DNA of 64,000 nt from Pseudomonadota bacterium (GTDB lineage Bacteria; Desulfobacterota; Desulfovibrionia; Desulfovibrionales; Desulfovibrionaceae): NCBI GenBank assembly GCA_018816865.1, contig JAHIUW010000004.1:21508-85507 (forward strand). The letters are read 5' to 3'. The notes below the pieces were generated by a model. The model did no database searches. It was not told the origin of the DNA and saw only the letters and a program-made list of their open reading frames with translations. The stretch's first letter is position 1. Every line of letters starts with the position of its first letter. This document shows, piece after piece, positions 27,847 through 36,036 of this stretch. The position numbers were made by a program, and so were the translations under genes.

Positions 27847-28824
27847 ATGTCGCGTTTACGAATTTTGCTGATCCTCGTCCTGGTCCTTGCGGCCTCGGGC
27901 TGCGCCATCCATGTGGATACCTTCCGCGACTACGACGAACCGCTGCAGGAGATCGTGCTCCAGGGCGAGGCCAAGGCCAAGGTGTTGGTCATCCCCGTGC
28001 GGGGCATCGTGTCCACCAGCCCCAGCGAAGGCCTGGTTTCGCGCGGGCCAAGCCTGGTGCAGGAGGTGGTCTCGCACCTGAACCGGGCCCAGGACGACCC
28101 GGACGTCAGGGCCGTGGTCCTGCAGATCGACAGCCCAGGCGGCACCGTGGTGGCCAGCGAGATCCTGTATAACGAGGTCATGCGCTGGCGTGAACGCACC
28201 GGCACCAAGGTTGTGGCCCTGCAAATGGGCGTGGCGGCCAGCGGGGGGTACATGGCTTCCCTGGCCGGAGATGTCATCGTGGCCCATCCTTCCACGGTGA
28301 CGGGCTCCATCGGTACCCTGTTCATCTCGCCCAATGTGGCCGGGCTGATGGACAAGCTCGGCGTCTCGGCCGAGGTCTATAAATCCGGCAGCCACAAGGA
28401 TATCGGTTCACCACTGCGCGATGCCACGGACGAGGAACGGGTGATCATGCAGGCCATGATCGATGAGATGAATGGCCGGTTCCTGGCCCTGGTGGCCCAG
28501 CGCAGGGGGCTTGACCGAACGGCCCTTGAGGATGTAGCCGATGCGCGGGTGCTTACGGCCCAACAGGCCCTTGTCCTGGGGCTGGTGGACCGGGTGGGTT
28601 ACGTCCAGGACGCCCTGGACGAGGCCAAGCGGCTGGCTGATATGCCCGGGGACGCGCGAGTGGTTGTCTACCGGCGCACGAAATTCGCCGAGGACAACCT
28701 GTACAACTCGGCCACCAATGACTATCAAGGGCGCACACCGGTCCTGATGGACTTGGGGCTGCCAGCCTTGAGCGGTGCCGGGGTGTCAGGCTTCTGCCAT
28801 CTCTGGGCACCGGATTTCGACTGA
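27847..28824 (+). CDS. sppA: Signal peptide peptidase SppA
   Basis: Membrane-bound serine protease of 325 residues that degrades cleaved signal peptides. A lipoprotein-like N-terminus (LVLAASGC) gives an anchor. The ClpP-type fold carries the nucleophile Ser in GVAASGGYMAS (about residue 132) and the catalytic Lys in YKSGSHKDIGSP (about 183), as in single-domain SppA of Gram-positive type. The start at 27847 follows GGAGGCCTT. It is flanked by terminators, with only a small gene behind it. Confidence 0.93.
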   Translation: MSRLRILLILVLVLAASGCAIHVDTFRDYDEPLQEIVLQGEAKAKVLVIPVRGIVSTSPSEGLVSRGPSLVQEVVSHLNRAQDDPDVRAVVLQIDSPGGTVVASEILYNEVMRWRERTGTKVVALQMGVAASGGYMASLAGDVIVAHPSTVTGSIGTLFISPNVAGLMDKLGVSAEVYKSGSHKDIGSPLRDATDEERVIMQAMIDEMNGRFLALVAQRRGLDRTALEDVADARVLTAQQALVLGLVDRVGYVQDALDEAKRLADMPGDARVVVYRRTKFAEDNLYNSATNDYQGRTPVLMDLGLPALSGAGVSGFCHLWAPDFD

Positions 28825-28875
28825 CCCTGTTTGCGACAACAATGCGCCGCCCTGGCGTGACCGAGGAGGATACGG

Positions 28876-29082
28876 ATGAGTGAAGAGTGGTTTTCCGTGG
28901 GAAGCTTTCCCGAATACAATGACGAGGCCTGGTCCGAGCAGAAGCGTTGGTCCGACGTGGCCGAGGATGTGGCCCTGTACCCCGAGCGCAACGTGCGCGT
29001 GGTCAAGACCGACGACAAGGGCGGAGTGCGTATTGAAGTCTCCGAAGAACTGTATAGCTTTTTCAAGGGCAGGCCTCTGTAG
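28876..29082 (+). CDS. Small hypothetical protein
   Basis: A 68-residue acidic cytoplasmic protein with many Glu, Asp and Trp residues and no known motif. ATG 28876 is preceded by GAGGAGGATACGG, a good ribosome-binding site, and the gene is closed by a strong terminator at 29103. Those two signals make it a real gene. It lies 51 bp behind sppA without a terminator between them, so the two are probably cotranscribed. Function unknown. Confidence 0.72.
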   Translation: MSEEWFSVGSFPEYNDEAWSEQKRWSDVAEDVALYPERNVRVVKTDDKGGVRIEVSEELYSFFKGRPL

Positions 29083-29102
29083 CCGCCAATTGCTGGGAAA
29101 GG

Positions 29103-29137
29103 AAAAGGCCGGGAGCGTTTGCCCCCGGCCTTTTTTA
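29103..29137 (+). terminator. Rho-independent terminator after sppA unit
   Basis: AAAAGGCCGGG pairs with CCCGGCCTTTT around a ten-base loop, followed by a T-rich tail. Confidence 0.9.
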
Positions 29138-29173
29138 TTTGTGGACCGTCCCGAAGACGATTCGGGGCGGTGG

Positions 29174-30442
29174 CTAGTGGTCGCAGATGTTCTGGCCCAG
29201 GGTCAGGTCGCCGGCGAGGTAGGATTTCACCACGTCTTCGGCCGGGGCCGGGCTTGCGCCCACCAGGACCTTCAGTCCGCGCTCGGTGAACAGGGACTGG
29301 GCGCGTGAGCCCATGCCTCCGGCGATGATCATGTTCGCGCCCTGGTCCGCCAGCCAGTTGGGCAACACGCCCGGCTCGTGCGGCGGGGGGGTGCGGTCCT
29401 CGGAGGCCTTGATGGTCTTGGTGGCGTTGTCCACGGTCACAAAGGTGAACACGTCGCAATGCCCGAAGTGCTGGCACAACTGGCCGCCGGAGACGGGCAC
29501 GGCGATGACTGACTCGCCATTGTTGGACAGCACGGGTTGGGCCTTGGCGCTGGCCGCACCGGGGAGCACCAGCTCCTGCAGGCGCTCGGCCATGCCCAGC
29601 ATGGGCTTGATGATGCGGTTCAGGGCCTCGGAAGTGGGGGTGTGCTCTCCGAGCTTCAGGATGGAGTAACCCTCGTCGCCGGAGCGGGCCACGGCCGGGT
29701 CCAGGGGGATGCGGCCCAGGAACTTGACGCCCATCTCCTTGGCCAGGTCCTCGCCGCCGCCGGAGCTGAAGATGTCCTCGACGTGGCCGCACTTGGTGCA
29801 GGCGTAGCCGCTCATGTTTTCCACGATGCCGAAGACCTTGTTGCCCAGCTGGTTGCAGAAGGTCACCGAACGACGCACGTCGTCGATGGCCACGCCCTGG
29901 GGGGTGGTGACGATGACGGCCTGGGCGTCGGGCCCCAGTTCCTGCAGGGTGGTCAGAGGCTCGTCACCGGTGCCCGGAGGGCAGTCAACGATCAAAAAGT
30001 CCAGCTCGCCCCAGACCACGTCGGAGATGAACTGACGGATCAGGCCGATCTTCACGGGGCCGCGCCAGATCACGGCGTCGTTCTTGCTGGGCAGCAAAAA
30101 GCCCAGGGACATGACATAGAGGTTGTCCGAATAGGGCACCGGCTCCATGCAGTCGCGCTCCATGTGGGGCTTGGCGTCGGACAGGGACAACAGGCGCGGT
30201 ACGCTGGGGCCATGCACGTCCACGTCCAACAGGCCGACCTTCATGCCCGCCATGGACAAGGCCACGGCGATGTTGGTGGCCACGGTGGATTTGCCCACGC
30301 CACCCTTGCCGGACATGACCACCAGCTTGCGCTTGATCTTGGACAGGGTGTGTTTGATCTTTTCGTCCTGGGGATTGGTTCCGCAGCTATCGGGGGAGCA
30401 GCTGCCGTCGTCGCCGGAACAGCTTCCGCATTCGTGACTCAT
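29174..30442 (-). CDS. Mrp/NBP35-type ATPase fused to NifX-like domain
   Basis: Protein of 422 residues in two parts. Residues ~1-290 are an Mrp/NBP35 iron-sulfur carrier ATPase. It has a Cys-rich N-terminus (CGSCSGDDGSC), a deviant Walker A motif (MSGKGGVGKSTVA, about residue 44), VDCPPGTGDEP, and the CTKCG pair that can hold a bridging cluster. Residues ~305-420 are a dinitrogenase-cofactor (NifX/NifB C-terminal) domain with SGGQLCQHFGHCDVF. This fusion is known from the Desulfovibrio ORP cluster. ATG 30442 follows AGGAGGAAACC. It is the last gene of the operon, 19 bp behind the MinD-type gene. The inferred role is loading or handling of a metal-sulfur cluster. Confidence 0.9.
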   Translation of the reverse strand: MSHECGSCSGDDGSCSPDSCGTNPQDEKIKHTLSKIKRKLVVMSGKGGVGKSTVATNIAVALSMAGMKVGLLDVDVHGPSVPRLLSLSDAKPHMERDCMEPVPYSDNLYVMSLGFLLPSKNDAVIWRGPVKIGLIRQFISDVVWGELDFLIVDCPPGTGDEPLTTLQELGPDAQAVIVTTPQGVAIDDVRRSVTFCNQLGNKVFGIVENMSGYACTKCGHVEDIFSSGGGEDLAKEMGVKFLGRIPLDPAVARSGDEGYSILKLGEHTPTSEALNRIIKPMLGMAERLQELVLPGAASAKAQPVLSNNGESVIAVPVSGGQLCQHFGHCDVFTFVTVDNATKTIKASEDRTPPPHEPGVLPNWLADQGANMIIAGGMGSRAQSLFTERGLKVLVGASPAPAEDVVKSYLAGDLTLGQNICDH

Positions 30443-30461
30443 ATGGTTTCCTCCTGGGAAT

Positions 30462-31373
30462 TTATTGGTTGTCTTGGTCCAGTCGTGCCTGGATGCGATT
30501 CCAGAGGCCCAAGAGGTCTCTGCCCCGACCTTCGGGATCGTATTCCACCACTGACAAGGCCCGTATCTGGGCCTGGGTAAAGGCGTTGTCGTAGGGCAGG
30601 GTGCCCGCCATCTCGACGCCATTGTCCTTACAATAGTCACCAATGGTCTTGGTGATTTCTTCGTTGATGCCGGATTTGTTGATAATCACCATCAAGGGAA
30701 TGTCAAAGTGTTTCGTCAGATCGTGCACACGTTTCAGGTCATGCAGGGCGCTGGTGGTGGGCTCGGCCACGGCCAAGGCCAGATCCGCGCCGCCCAGGGA
30801 GGCGATGACCGGGCAGCCGATGCCGGGAGGGCCATCGGTGAGGATCAGGGAGGCACCCTGTTCTTCGGCCAGCTTGCGGGCGGCTTGGCGCACCGTGGTC
30901 ACCAGTTTGCCGGAGTTTTCCTCGGCGACGCCCAGGCGGGCATGCACCAGGGAACCGAAGCGGGTCTTGGCAATATGCCAGACCCCGCAGTGTCGTGGCA
31001 GCATCACGGCGGCGTCCTCGGGGCAGACAAAGGCGCAGACCCCGCAGCCCTCGCAATTCTCGTTGATGATTTCGAACTGTGCCGAGACGGCTCCGTAGCG
31101 GCAATGCTCGAGGCACAGGCCGCAGCCCACGCAGGCGTCCGCATTGATGAAGGCGCGTTCTCCGGCGATGAAGTCCTCGGTGCGTATATTGTCCGGTGCC
31201 AGGACCAGGTGCAGGTCCGCCGCATCTACGTCGCAGTCGGCCAGGACCTTTTTGGGACCCAGGGCGGCCAGGGCGGCGGTGACGGAGGTCTTGCCCGTGC
31301 CGCCCTTGCCGCTGATGACCACCACTTCCTGGATTGCCTTGGCGTTCTTGTTTGGTTTGCTCGCTGGACTCAT
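30462..31373 (-). CDS. MinD-superfamily ATPase with inserted ferredoxin domain (second copy)
   Basis: Protein of 303 residues of the MinD/Mrp ATPase superfamily with a 2[4Fe-4S] ferredoxin module inserted after the first ~80 residues. It has a Walker A-type motif (VISGKGGTGKTSV) at ~19-31. The cluster motifs are CVGCGLCLEHC and CEGCGVCAFVC. ILTDGPPGIGCPV and INKSGIN are later nucleotide-binding segments. The start codon overlaps the stop of the upstream paralogue by four bases, so translation is coupled. Homologues in Desulfovibrio belong to the ORP complex. The probable role is ATP-driven electron or metal-cluster transfer in the cytoplasm. Confidence 0.9.
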   Translation of the reverse strand: MSPASKPNKNAKAIQEVVVISGKGGTGKTSVTAALAALGPKKVLADCDVDAADLHLVLAPDNIRTEDFIAGERAFINADACVGCGLCLEHCRYGAVSAQFEIINENCEGCGVCAFVCPEDAAVMLPRHCGVWHIAKTRFGSLVHARLGVAEENSGKLVTTVRQAARKLAEEQGASLILTDGPPGIGCPVIASLGGADLALAVAEPTTSALHDLKRVHDLTKHFDIPLMVIINKSGINEEITKTIGDYCKDNGVEMAGTLPYDNAFTQAQIRALSVVEYDPEGRGRDLLGLWNRIQARLDQDNQ

Positions 31374-32233
31374 GAGTGGATCTCCCCGATTTGCTGGCGG
31401 ATGTTGTCCCAGAGCCGGGCGTAGTGGGCTTCGAAGCCTTGCACATGCCCCACGTGCAACTGACCTCTGGAATAGGCCTGGGCCGCTTCCAAGGAGTGGG
31501 GGATGGTCCCCAGCAGGGCGATGCCTTCGCGCTCCAGATAGTCATGTACGCATGAGTTGCCCATGCCGTCGCGGTTGATGACCACGCCGAAGGGGATGCG
31601 CAGCTGGCGCAGGGTCTGCACGGCCAGGTCCAGGTCGTGCAGGCCGAAGGGCGTGGGCTCGGTGACGAGCACGGAAAAATCAGCGCCATCCAGGGACTTG
31701 ATGACTGGGCAGGAGGTGCCTGGCGGGCAATCGATGAGTTCCACTTCGTTCTTCGGTGAGGCGGATTTGACCGCTTCGATGAGCGGCGGGGACATGGCTT
31801 CGCCGATGCGCAGTTCACCTTCGGTGAAGGGCATGCAGCCGACCATGCCGCTGCGCACCACGCCAATGATCCGGCTGTCTTCGATGATGGCCTTCTCAGG
31901 GCAGGCCAGGGTGCACAGGCCGCAGCCGTGGCACAACTCGGCAAAAACCATGACCTCACCGGCCATGAGAATCAGGGCCTTGAAGCGACAGAGCTGCGCG
32001 CATAAGCCGCAGTCGTCCCCTGTGCAGCGCTCGGGGTCTACTTTCGGGACAGGCACGGTGGTGGTTTTTTCGATGTCCAGCCTGGGGTTCAGAAACAGAT
32101 GCAGATTGGGCTCTTCCACATCGCAATCCGCGACCGAGACGTTCAGGCCCGAGAGCTTGAGATAGGTGGCAAGATTGGCGACCACGGTCGTCTTGCCCGT
32201 ACCGCCCTTGCCGCTGGCTATGACTATTCGCAT
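31370..32233 (-). CDS. MinD-superfamily ATPase with inserted ferredoxin domain (first copy)
   Basis: Protein of 287 residues, paralogous to the next gene. It starts directly with the nucleotide-binding motif (RIVIASGKGGTGKTTV). A ferredoxin-like insert has the cysteine groups CTGDDCGLCAQLC and CHGCGLCTLAC. IDCPPGTSCPV and the VINRDG switch follow. The ATG at 32233 is favoured by GAGGT ten bases upstream and by the motif position; a longer frame to 32299 is unlikely. An intercistronic hairpin at 32263 separates it from the ORP-like gene. The two ATPases probably form a heterodimer, as pairs of this kind always occur together. Confidence 0.9.
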   Translation of the reverse strand: MRIVIASGKGGTGKTTVVANLATYLKLSGLNVSVADCDVEEPNLHLFLNPRLDIEKTTTVPVPKVDPERCTGDDCGLCAQLCRFKALILMAGEVMVFAELCHGCGLCTLACPEKAIIEDSRIIGVVRSGMVGCMPFTEGELRIGEAMSPPLIEAVKSASPKNEVELIDCPPGTSCPVIKSLDGADFSVLVTEPTPFGLHDLDLAVQTLRQLRIPFGVVINRDGMGNSCVHDYLEREGIALLGTIPHSLEAAQAYSRGQLHVGHVQGFEAHYARLWDNIRQQIGEIHS

Positions 32234-32262
32234 GGAGTGTTTGACCTCATTTAATAACTGAT

Positions 32263-32307
32263 GCGCCGGGGTGGCGGGATGGTTCGGAGGAAACCCCACC
32301 CCGGCGC
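32263..32307 (-). other. Intercistronic hairpin within ORP-like operon
   Basis: GCGCCGGGGTGG pairs perfectly with CCACCCCGGCGC across a 21-base loop, between the ORP-like gene and the first MinD-type gene. Without a T run it is unlikely to terminate and more likely protects or processes the mRNA so the two halves are expressed at different levels. Confidence 0.6.
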
Positions 32308-32319
32308 GTGGGGTAAGGC

Positions 32320-32679
32320 CTACCAGTGTCCCTGTTTGTCTGGGCTGGTGGCGGGCTGCATGGTCCCGTTCTTGTAAGCCTCAAGGGACTCGGCCACGGT
32401 GCCTGATGCGCCAAGAAAGATTTGGATGTTGCCCTTGTTCAGGGCCAGGTAGGCCTTGGGGCCGACATGACCGGTGATGACGGCCGTGGCACCGGTCTTG
32501 GCAACGTTCTGTGCGGCCTGGATGCCGGCGCCCTGAGCCAGTTGCAGGTTCTGTTCGTTGTCGGAATAGCTGTGTTTACCGCTGTCGGTATCCACGACCA
32601 CGAAACCGGCGGCGCGTCCGAAGCGGGGGTCCACCTGGCTTTCCAGGCCGGGTCCCTGGCTGGAGATGGCAATGATCAT
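32320..32679 (-). CDS. ORP-like NifX/NifB-domain metal-cluster protein
   Basis: A 119-residue single-domain protein of the dinitrogenase iron-molybdenum cofactor family (NifX/NifB C-terminal), with SQVDPRFGRAAGFVVVD at residues ~14-30 and TAVITGHVGPKAYLAL at ~64-79. The family fold and size match the orange protein of Desulfovibrio, which carries a Mo-S-Cu cluster held without cysteine ligands; this protein also lacks Cys. Cluster binding here is inferred from that resemblance and the operon. Its start codon overlaps the preceding gene's stop by four bases, so the two are translationally coupled. Confidence 0.88.
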   Translation of the reverse strand: MIIAISSQGPGLESQVDPRFGRAAGFVVVDTDSGKHSYSDNEQNLQLAQGAGIQAAQNVAKTGATAVITGHVGPKAYLALNKGNIQIFLGASGTVAESLEAYKNGTMQPATSPDKQGHW

Positions 32680-33197
32680 GTGAGGTCTCCTGTCTTGCCG
32701 CCCTGGCGACGTGTGCGTCCCGGGCGGGTATTTGATTCATCGGTGCAGTGGCCGCTTGGCCGATCTTGGTCCTGGCTGTGGTCGCAACCCTGCCGTTGGC
32801 CGCAGCCCTGGCCCCTGGCCCCCTGTTCGGGAGCGTTGCCGGTCTTGCCGCCCGCGTTGCAACGCGGGCCACCGCAGCCCGGCATGGACAGCGTGCTCAG
32901 GGTGCCCAACAGCCAGGCGTTCAACACCTCGTCCAGGGTTCCCTTGACCCAGGGATGGACCGTGATGCCCGCCTGGGTCAGGCAGCGCCGGGTGCAGCCG
33001 GTCATGCCGCCGCAGATCAACTCCTGTACGCCGCATGAAGTCAGCGTAGCCGAGAGGGCGGCGGGTTCCCGACCGGGAGGGTTGATACTGCCCTCCTTGT
33101 TGGGAACACCGCCGTCCACTCGGTAGAGGCGGAAACAATCTGCATTTTCGGCCAAAGAGGCCAGGCGGTCGCCGTAGCAGGCCAGACACAACAGCAC
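32676..33197 (-). CDS. NifX-like protein with Cys/Gly-rich tail, first gene of ORP-like operon
   Basis: Protein of 173 residues. Residues 1-110 resemble the NifX/dinitrogenase-cofactor fold (YGDRLASLAENAD, LICGGMTGCTRRCLTQAGI, HPWVKGTLDEVLNAWLLG). The tail beyond ~105 is low-complexity and rich in Cys, Gly and Gln (CGGPRCNAGGK, CGQRQGCDHSQ), which could bind metal. The GTG start at 33197 has an ideal AAGGAG six bases upstream. It is the first gene after the sigma-54 promoter at 33252, with a leader of about 45 bases, and overlaps the ORP-like gene by four bases. Confidence 0.82.
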   Translation of the reverse strand: MLLCLACYGDRLASLAENADCFRLYRVDGGVPNKEGSINPPGREPAALSATLTSCGVQELICGGMTGCTRRCLTQAGITVHPWVKGTLDEVLNAWLLGTLSTLSMPGCGGPRCNAGGKTGNAPEQGARGQGCGQRQGCDHSQDQDRPSGHCTDESNTRPGRTRRQGGKTGDLT

Positions 33198-33251
33198 GAG
33201 GTTCTCCTTGTTTTCTTGGGACGCAAAAGCTGTGCGCCATGGGAACAGGGA

Positions 33252-33267
33252 AGCACAATGAATGCCA
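33252..33267 (-). promoter_or_regulatory. Sigma-54 (-24/-12) promoter of ORP-like operon
   Basis: On the minus strand the sequence TGGCATTCATTGTGCT matches the sigma-54 consensus TGGCACG-N4-TTGCW. GG and GC are correctly spaced and only two or three positions differ. Transcription would begin near 33240, about 44 bases before the GTG start codon. The gene immediately upstream encodes a sigma-54 activator, which supports the call. Confidence 0.8.
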
Positions 33268-33357
33268 ACAGATAAAGGTCAATATTCCAGATGATTAGAA
33301 AGAGAGGCTGGGGATGGCAGGCGCAGAGTACGCCAATTCTCAGGGGGGCGAGGCTTA

Positions 33358-34698
33358 TTATGAGCCCGATTCTTCGCAGCGGGCCAGCAGGCGGCGCAGG
33401 GTGTCCTTGGAGATGTCCAGTTCGCGGCAGGTGGCCATGCGTTTGCCGTGATTGCGTGTGAGCGCGGCTAGCACGGCGCGGCATTTGGCTTCATCGAGGG
33501 TCATGGGGTAGTCCTGTGCGGCAGGGTTCCGGGCGGGAGGGCCTTGGGGCTGCAGCTGTTCGGGCAGGTGCTCGACCTGGATGAACCCCGAGGGACAGAG
33601 GATGGCAGCGAATTCCAGGATGTTTTCCAGTTCGCGGACATTGCCCGGAAAGTCGTGTCGCATCAGCAGGGCCATGACGTCCTCGGACACGCCCCCGAGG
33701 TCCTTGCCCTGCATGGCGTTCAGGCGGCGCAGGCAATGGTTGACCAGCAGCGGCAGGTCCTCGCGGCGCTCACGCAGGGACGGCAGGTTGAGCTGGACCA
33801 CGTTCAGGCGATAAAAGAGGTCTTGGCGGAAGCGGCCCTCGGCCACCAGGGTGGCCAAGTCATGGTTGGTGGCGGCCACAACGCGGGCGTTGCTGGTCTC
33901 GCTGCGGATCGAGCCCAGGGGCTCGTAGGTCTTGTCCTGGAGCACACGCAGCAGCTTGACCTGCAGGGCCATGGGCATGTCGCCGATCTCGTCCAGGAAG
34001 ATGGTGCCACCGCGGGCCTGGTGGAAACGGCCGGGCTTGTCGCGTTTGGCGTCGGTGAAGGCCCCGGCCTTGTAGCCGAAGAGTTCGGACTCCAGCAGGG
34101 TTTCCGGCAAAGCGCCGCAGTTGACGGTGACGAACGGCCCCTTGGCGCGTTCCGAAAGGTTGTGCAGGGCCCGGGCAAAGAGTTCCTTGCCGGTGCCCGA
34201 ATCGCCCAGGATCAGGGCGGTGGCGTTGGAGCGCGCCACCTGCGGCAGGATGCCGAAGATCTTTTCCAAGGCAGGGCTTTTGCCCACGATGTCCTCGAAG
34301 GTGTGCGAGCGTTCCACCTCGCGGCGCAGACGCTGGATCTCGGACAGGTCGCGGAAGGTCTCCACCCCGCCGATCAGGTTGCCCTGGGCGTCGTACAAGG
34401 CGGCTGCGGAGATGGAGACCGGAATCTTTTCGCCGTCGGGGCGGACGATGAAGATGGACTTGCAGCCGATGGGCGGCGCGCCCTTCATGCAGGCCTTGAG
34501 CGCACAGGCGCCGTCGCACAGGCTGGAGTGGAAGACCTCCCAGCATTTCTGGCCCAAGGCCTCGTCGTGGGGGACGCCGGTGATGCGGGTGGCGGCCTGG
34601 TTGAAGGACGTGACGTTCCAGTCCAGGTCGACGGTGAAGACGCCGTCGGCGATGCTTTCGAGGATGGCCTCGCAGGGCAGTTGGTCTGGAATGGCCAC
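33358..34698 (-). CDS. Sigma-54-dependent PAS-AAA-Fis transcriptional activator
   Basis: Bacterial enhancer-binding protein of 446 residues. Residues ~8-115 are a PAS domain with a Cys group (CDGACALKACMKG) in a loop. Residues ~135-370 are the AAA+ domain with Walker A LILGDSGTGKEL, FLDEIGDMP, and the sigma-54 contact loop reading GAFTDA rather than GAFTGA (a known variant). Residues ~400-446 are a Fis-type helix-turn-helix. The GTG start at 34698 has GGAGG upstream. No receiver domain is present, so it probably senses redox or a ligand through PAS. It lies between hypB and the ORP-like operon, all on one strand, and is the obvious activator of the -24/-12 promoter at 33252. Confidence 0.93.
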   Translation of the reverse strand: MAIPDQLPCEAILESIADGVFTVDLDWNVTSFNQAATRITGVPHDEALGQKCWEVFHSSLCDGACALKACMKGAPPIGCKSIFIVRPDGEKIPVSISAAALYDAQGNLIGGVETFRDLSEIQRLRREVERSHTFEDIVGKSPALEKIFGILPQVARSNATALILGDSGTGKELFARALHNLSERAKGPFVTVNCGALPETLLESELFGYKAGAFTDAKRDKPGRFHQARGGTIFLDEIGDMPMALQVKLLRVLQDKTYEPLGSIRSETSNARVVAATNHDLATLVAEGRFRQDLFYRLNVVQLNLPSLRERREDLPLLVNHCLRRLNAMQGKDLGGVSEDVMALLMRHDFPGNVRELENILEFAAILCPSGFIQVEHLPEQLQPQGPPARNPAAQDYPMTLDEAKCRAVLAALTRNHGKRMATCRELDISKDTLRRLLARCEESGS

Positions 34699-34716
34699 GC
34701 GGTCCTCCGCTTCGCA

Positions 34717-34740
34717 AGCTGTTGAAAAACGAACGCTTGC
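34717..34740 (-). repeat. Fragment of dispersed palindromic repeat
   Basis: This 24-base stretch matches the outer arm of the complete repeat at 49578-49701 (core TGTTGAAAAACG) with few mismatches. It lies between hypB and the activator gene, and only one arm is present. Confidence 0.5.
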
Positions 34741-34763
34741 AAGTAAGGATATTAAAACTTGGT

Positions 34764-35423
34764 CTAGGCTTCCTTCTTTTCTTTGGTCTTGGCGCGCAGC
34801 CAGTCGTACCAGGCACCCATGCCCTCTGCGGTCTTGCAGGAGATGGGGAAGATATCGAGGTTCTTGTTCAGTGCCTTGGCAAACTTGGAGGCGCGTTCCA
34901 GGCTGAAGTCCACGTAAGGCAACAGATCTGTCTTGTTCAGCAGCATGACCTGGGATTCGGCGAACAGCAGGGGGTATTTCTCGGGTTTGTCGTCGCCCTC
35001 GGTCACGGACAGCAGGGAGATTTTGTAGTCTTCACCGACCTCGAACTCGGCCGGGCAGACCAGGTTGCCCACGTTCTCCACGAACAGGATGTCCAGACCC
35101 TCGAGGTCCAGGGAGTCCAGGGCCTGGAGCACCATGGAACTGTCCAGATGGCAGGCCCCATCGGTGTTGATCTGTACGGCCTGGGCCCCGGTGGCGGCCA
35201 CGCGGCGGGCGTCGTTGTCGGTGACCAGGTCGCCTTCGATAACGGCCATCTTCAGCTCGTCGCGCAGGTCGGTCAGGGTGCGCTCCAAGGTGGAGGTTTT
35301 GCCCGAGCCCGGCGAACTGATGAGGTTCAGGACCAGGATCTGTTTGGCCTTGAAAATCTTGCGCAGCTGGTTGGAAATACGGTCGTTGGCTTCCAGAATA
35401 TTGCGGATGACGGGGATATCCAT
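34764..35423 (-). CDS. hypB: Hydrogenase nickel-incorporation GTPase HypB
   Basis: SIMIBI-class GTPase of 219 residues that delivers nickel to NiFe-hydrogenase precursors together with HypA. P-loop SSPGSGKT (36-43), EGDLVTDNDARR, CHLD with the conserved metal-binding Cys91/His92, ENVGNLVCPAEFEVGE and NKTD motifs are all present. The long His-rich N-terminus of some HypB proteins is missing, so it has no nickel-storage tail. ATG 35423 follows AAGGAG. It is downstream of hypA with an 80-bp gap. Confidence 0.97.
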   Translation of the reverse strand: MDIPVIRNILEANDRISNQLRKIFKAKQILVLNLISSPGSGKTSTLERTLTDLRDELKMAVIEGDLVTDNDARRVAATGAQAVQINTDGACHLDSSMVLQALDSLDLEGLDILFVENVGNLVCPAEFEVGEDYKISLLSVTEGDDKPEKYPLLFAESQVMLLNKTDLLPYVDFSLERASKFAKALNKNLDIFPISCKTAEGMGAWYDWLRAKTKEKKEA

Positions 35424-35503
35424 TGAATGCTCCTTGTCTGGTTTGGTCTCGGGGGAAAACGTAACTGTCCGGTTGGGATTTGGCAATGCCCTGGAACCGG
35501 GGA

Positions 35504-35854
35504 CTATTCGGCTTCCATGTTGTCTAGGTAGAGTTCCTTGCCCTGGAGAACCTCGTGCCCCAGGCCTTCGTCGCAGTTGGGGCAGGGCATGAACAGGTCC
35601 GACTTGTCGGGGGAGAATTGTTCCCCGCATTCGGAGCATTTGAGGATCACCGGGATGGGGACCATCTCCAGGGTCGCGCCTTCCATGTCCGTGCCCAGGG
35701 TGCAGGCCTCGAAGGCAAAGGTCAGGGCTTCGGGCACCAATGCCGCCATTTGCCCGTACGCCACGCGTACGCTGTGCAGCTTGGTGACCTCGTGTTTTTC
35801 CATCTCTTCCTTGATAATGGCGACCAGACCTTGGGCGATGGATAACTCGTGCAT
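35504..35854 (-). CDS. hypA: Hydrogenase nickel-incorporation protein HypA
   Basis: Metallochaperone of 116 residues, the standard length. The N-terminal MHE motif (His2 is the nickel ligand) and a zinc site built from CSECG and CPNC (about residues 73-93) are intact. It works with HypB to insert nickel into the hydrogenase large subunit. ATG 35854 has an AGGAGAG signal. It is the first gene of a minus-strand run that continues through hypB and the sigma-54 activator. Other hyp genes are not in this window. Confidence 0.97.
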   Translation of the reverse strand: MHELSIAQGLVAIIKEEMEKHEVTKLHSVRVAYGQMAALVPEALTFAFEACTLGTDMEGATLEMVPIPVILKCSECGEQFSPDKSDLFMPCPNCDEGLGHEVLQGKELYLDNMEAE

Positions 35855-36036
35855 GGGCGGGCTCTCTCCTGGGGAAGATGGGTGACAGCATTAGGCTTTT
35901 CGTGCCGGTCGTTGTTGTATACTCCGGGATGAAAATTGCCAAGGGGCAATCCGTGGGCAGCCCATGAGGGAGAGACTATTGATATATCACGCAAATGACT
36001 TGACGAAGTGATCGATTATGATGGTATAGACCACAA

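Noticed and set aside
33222..33240. Second sigma-54-like site (TGGCGC..TTTTGC)
   Set aside because: GG and GC are two bases too far apart for a functional -24/-12 element.
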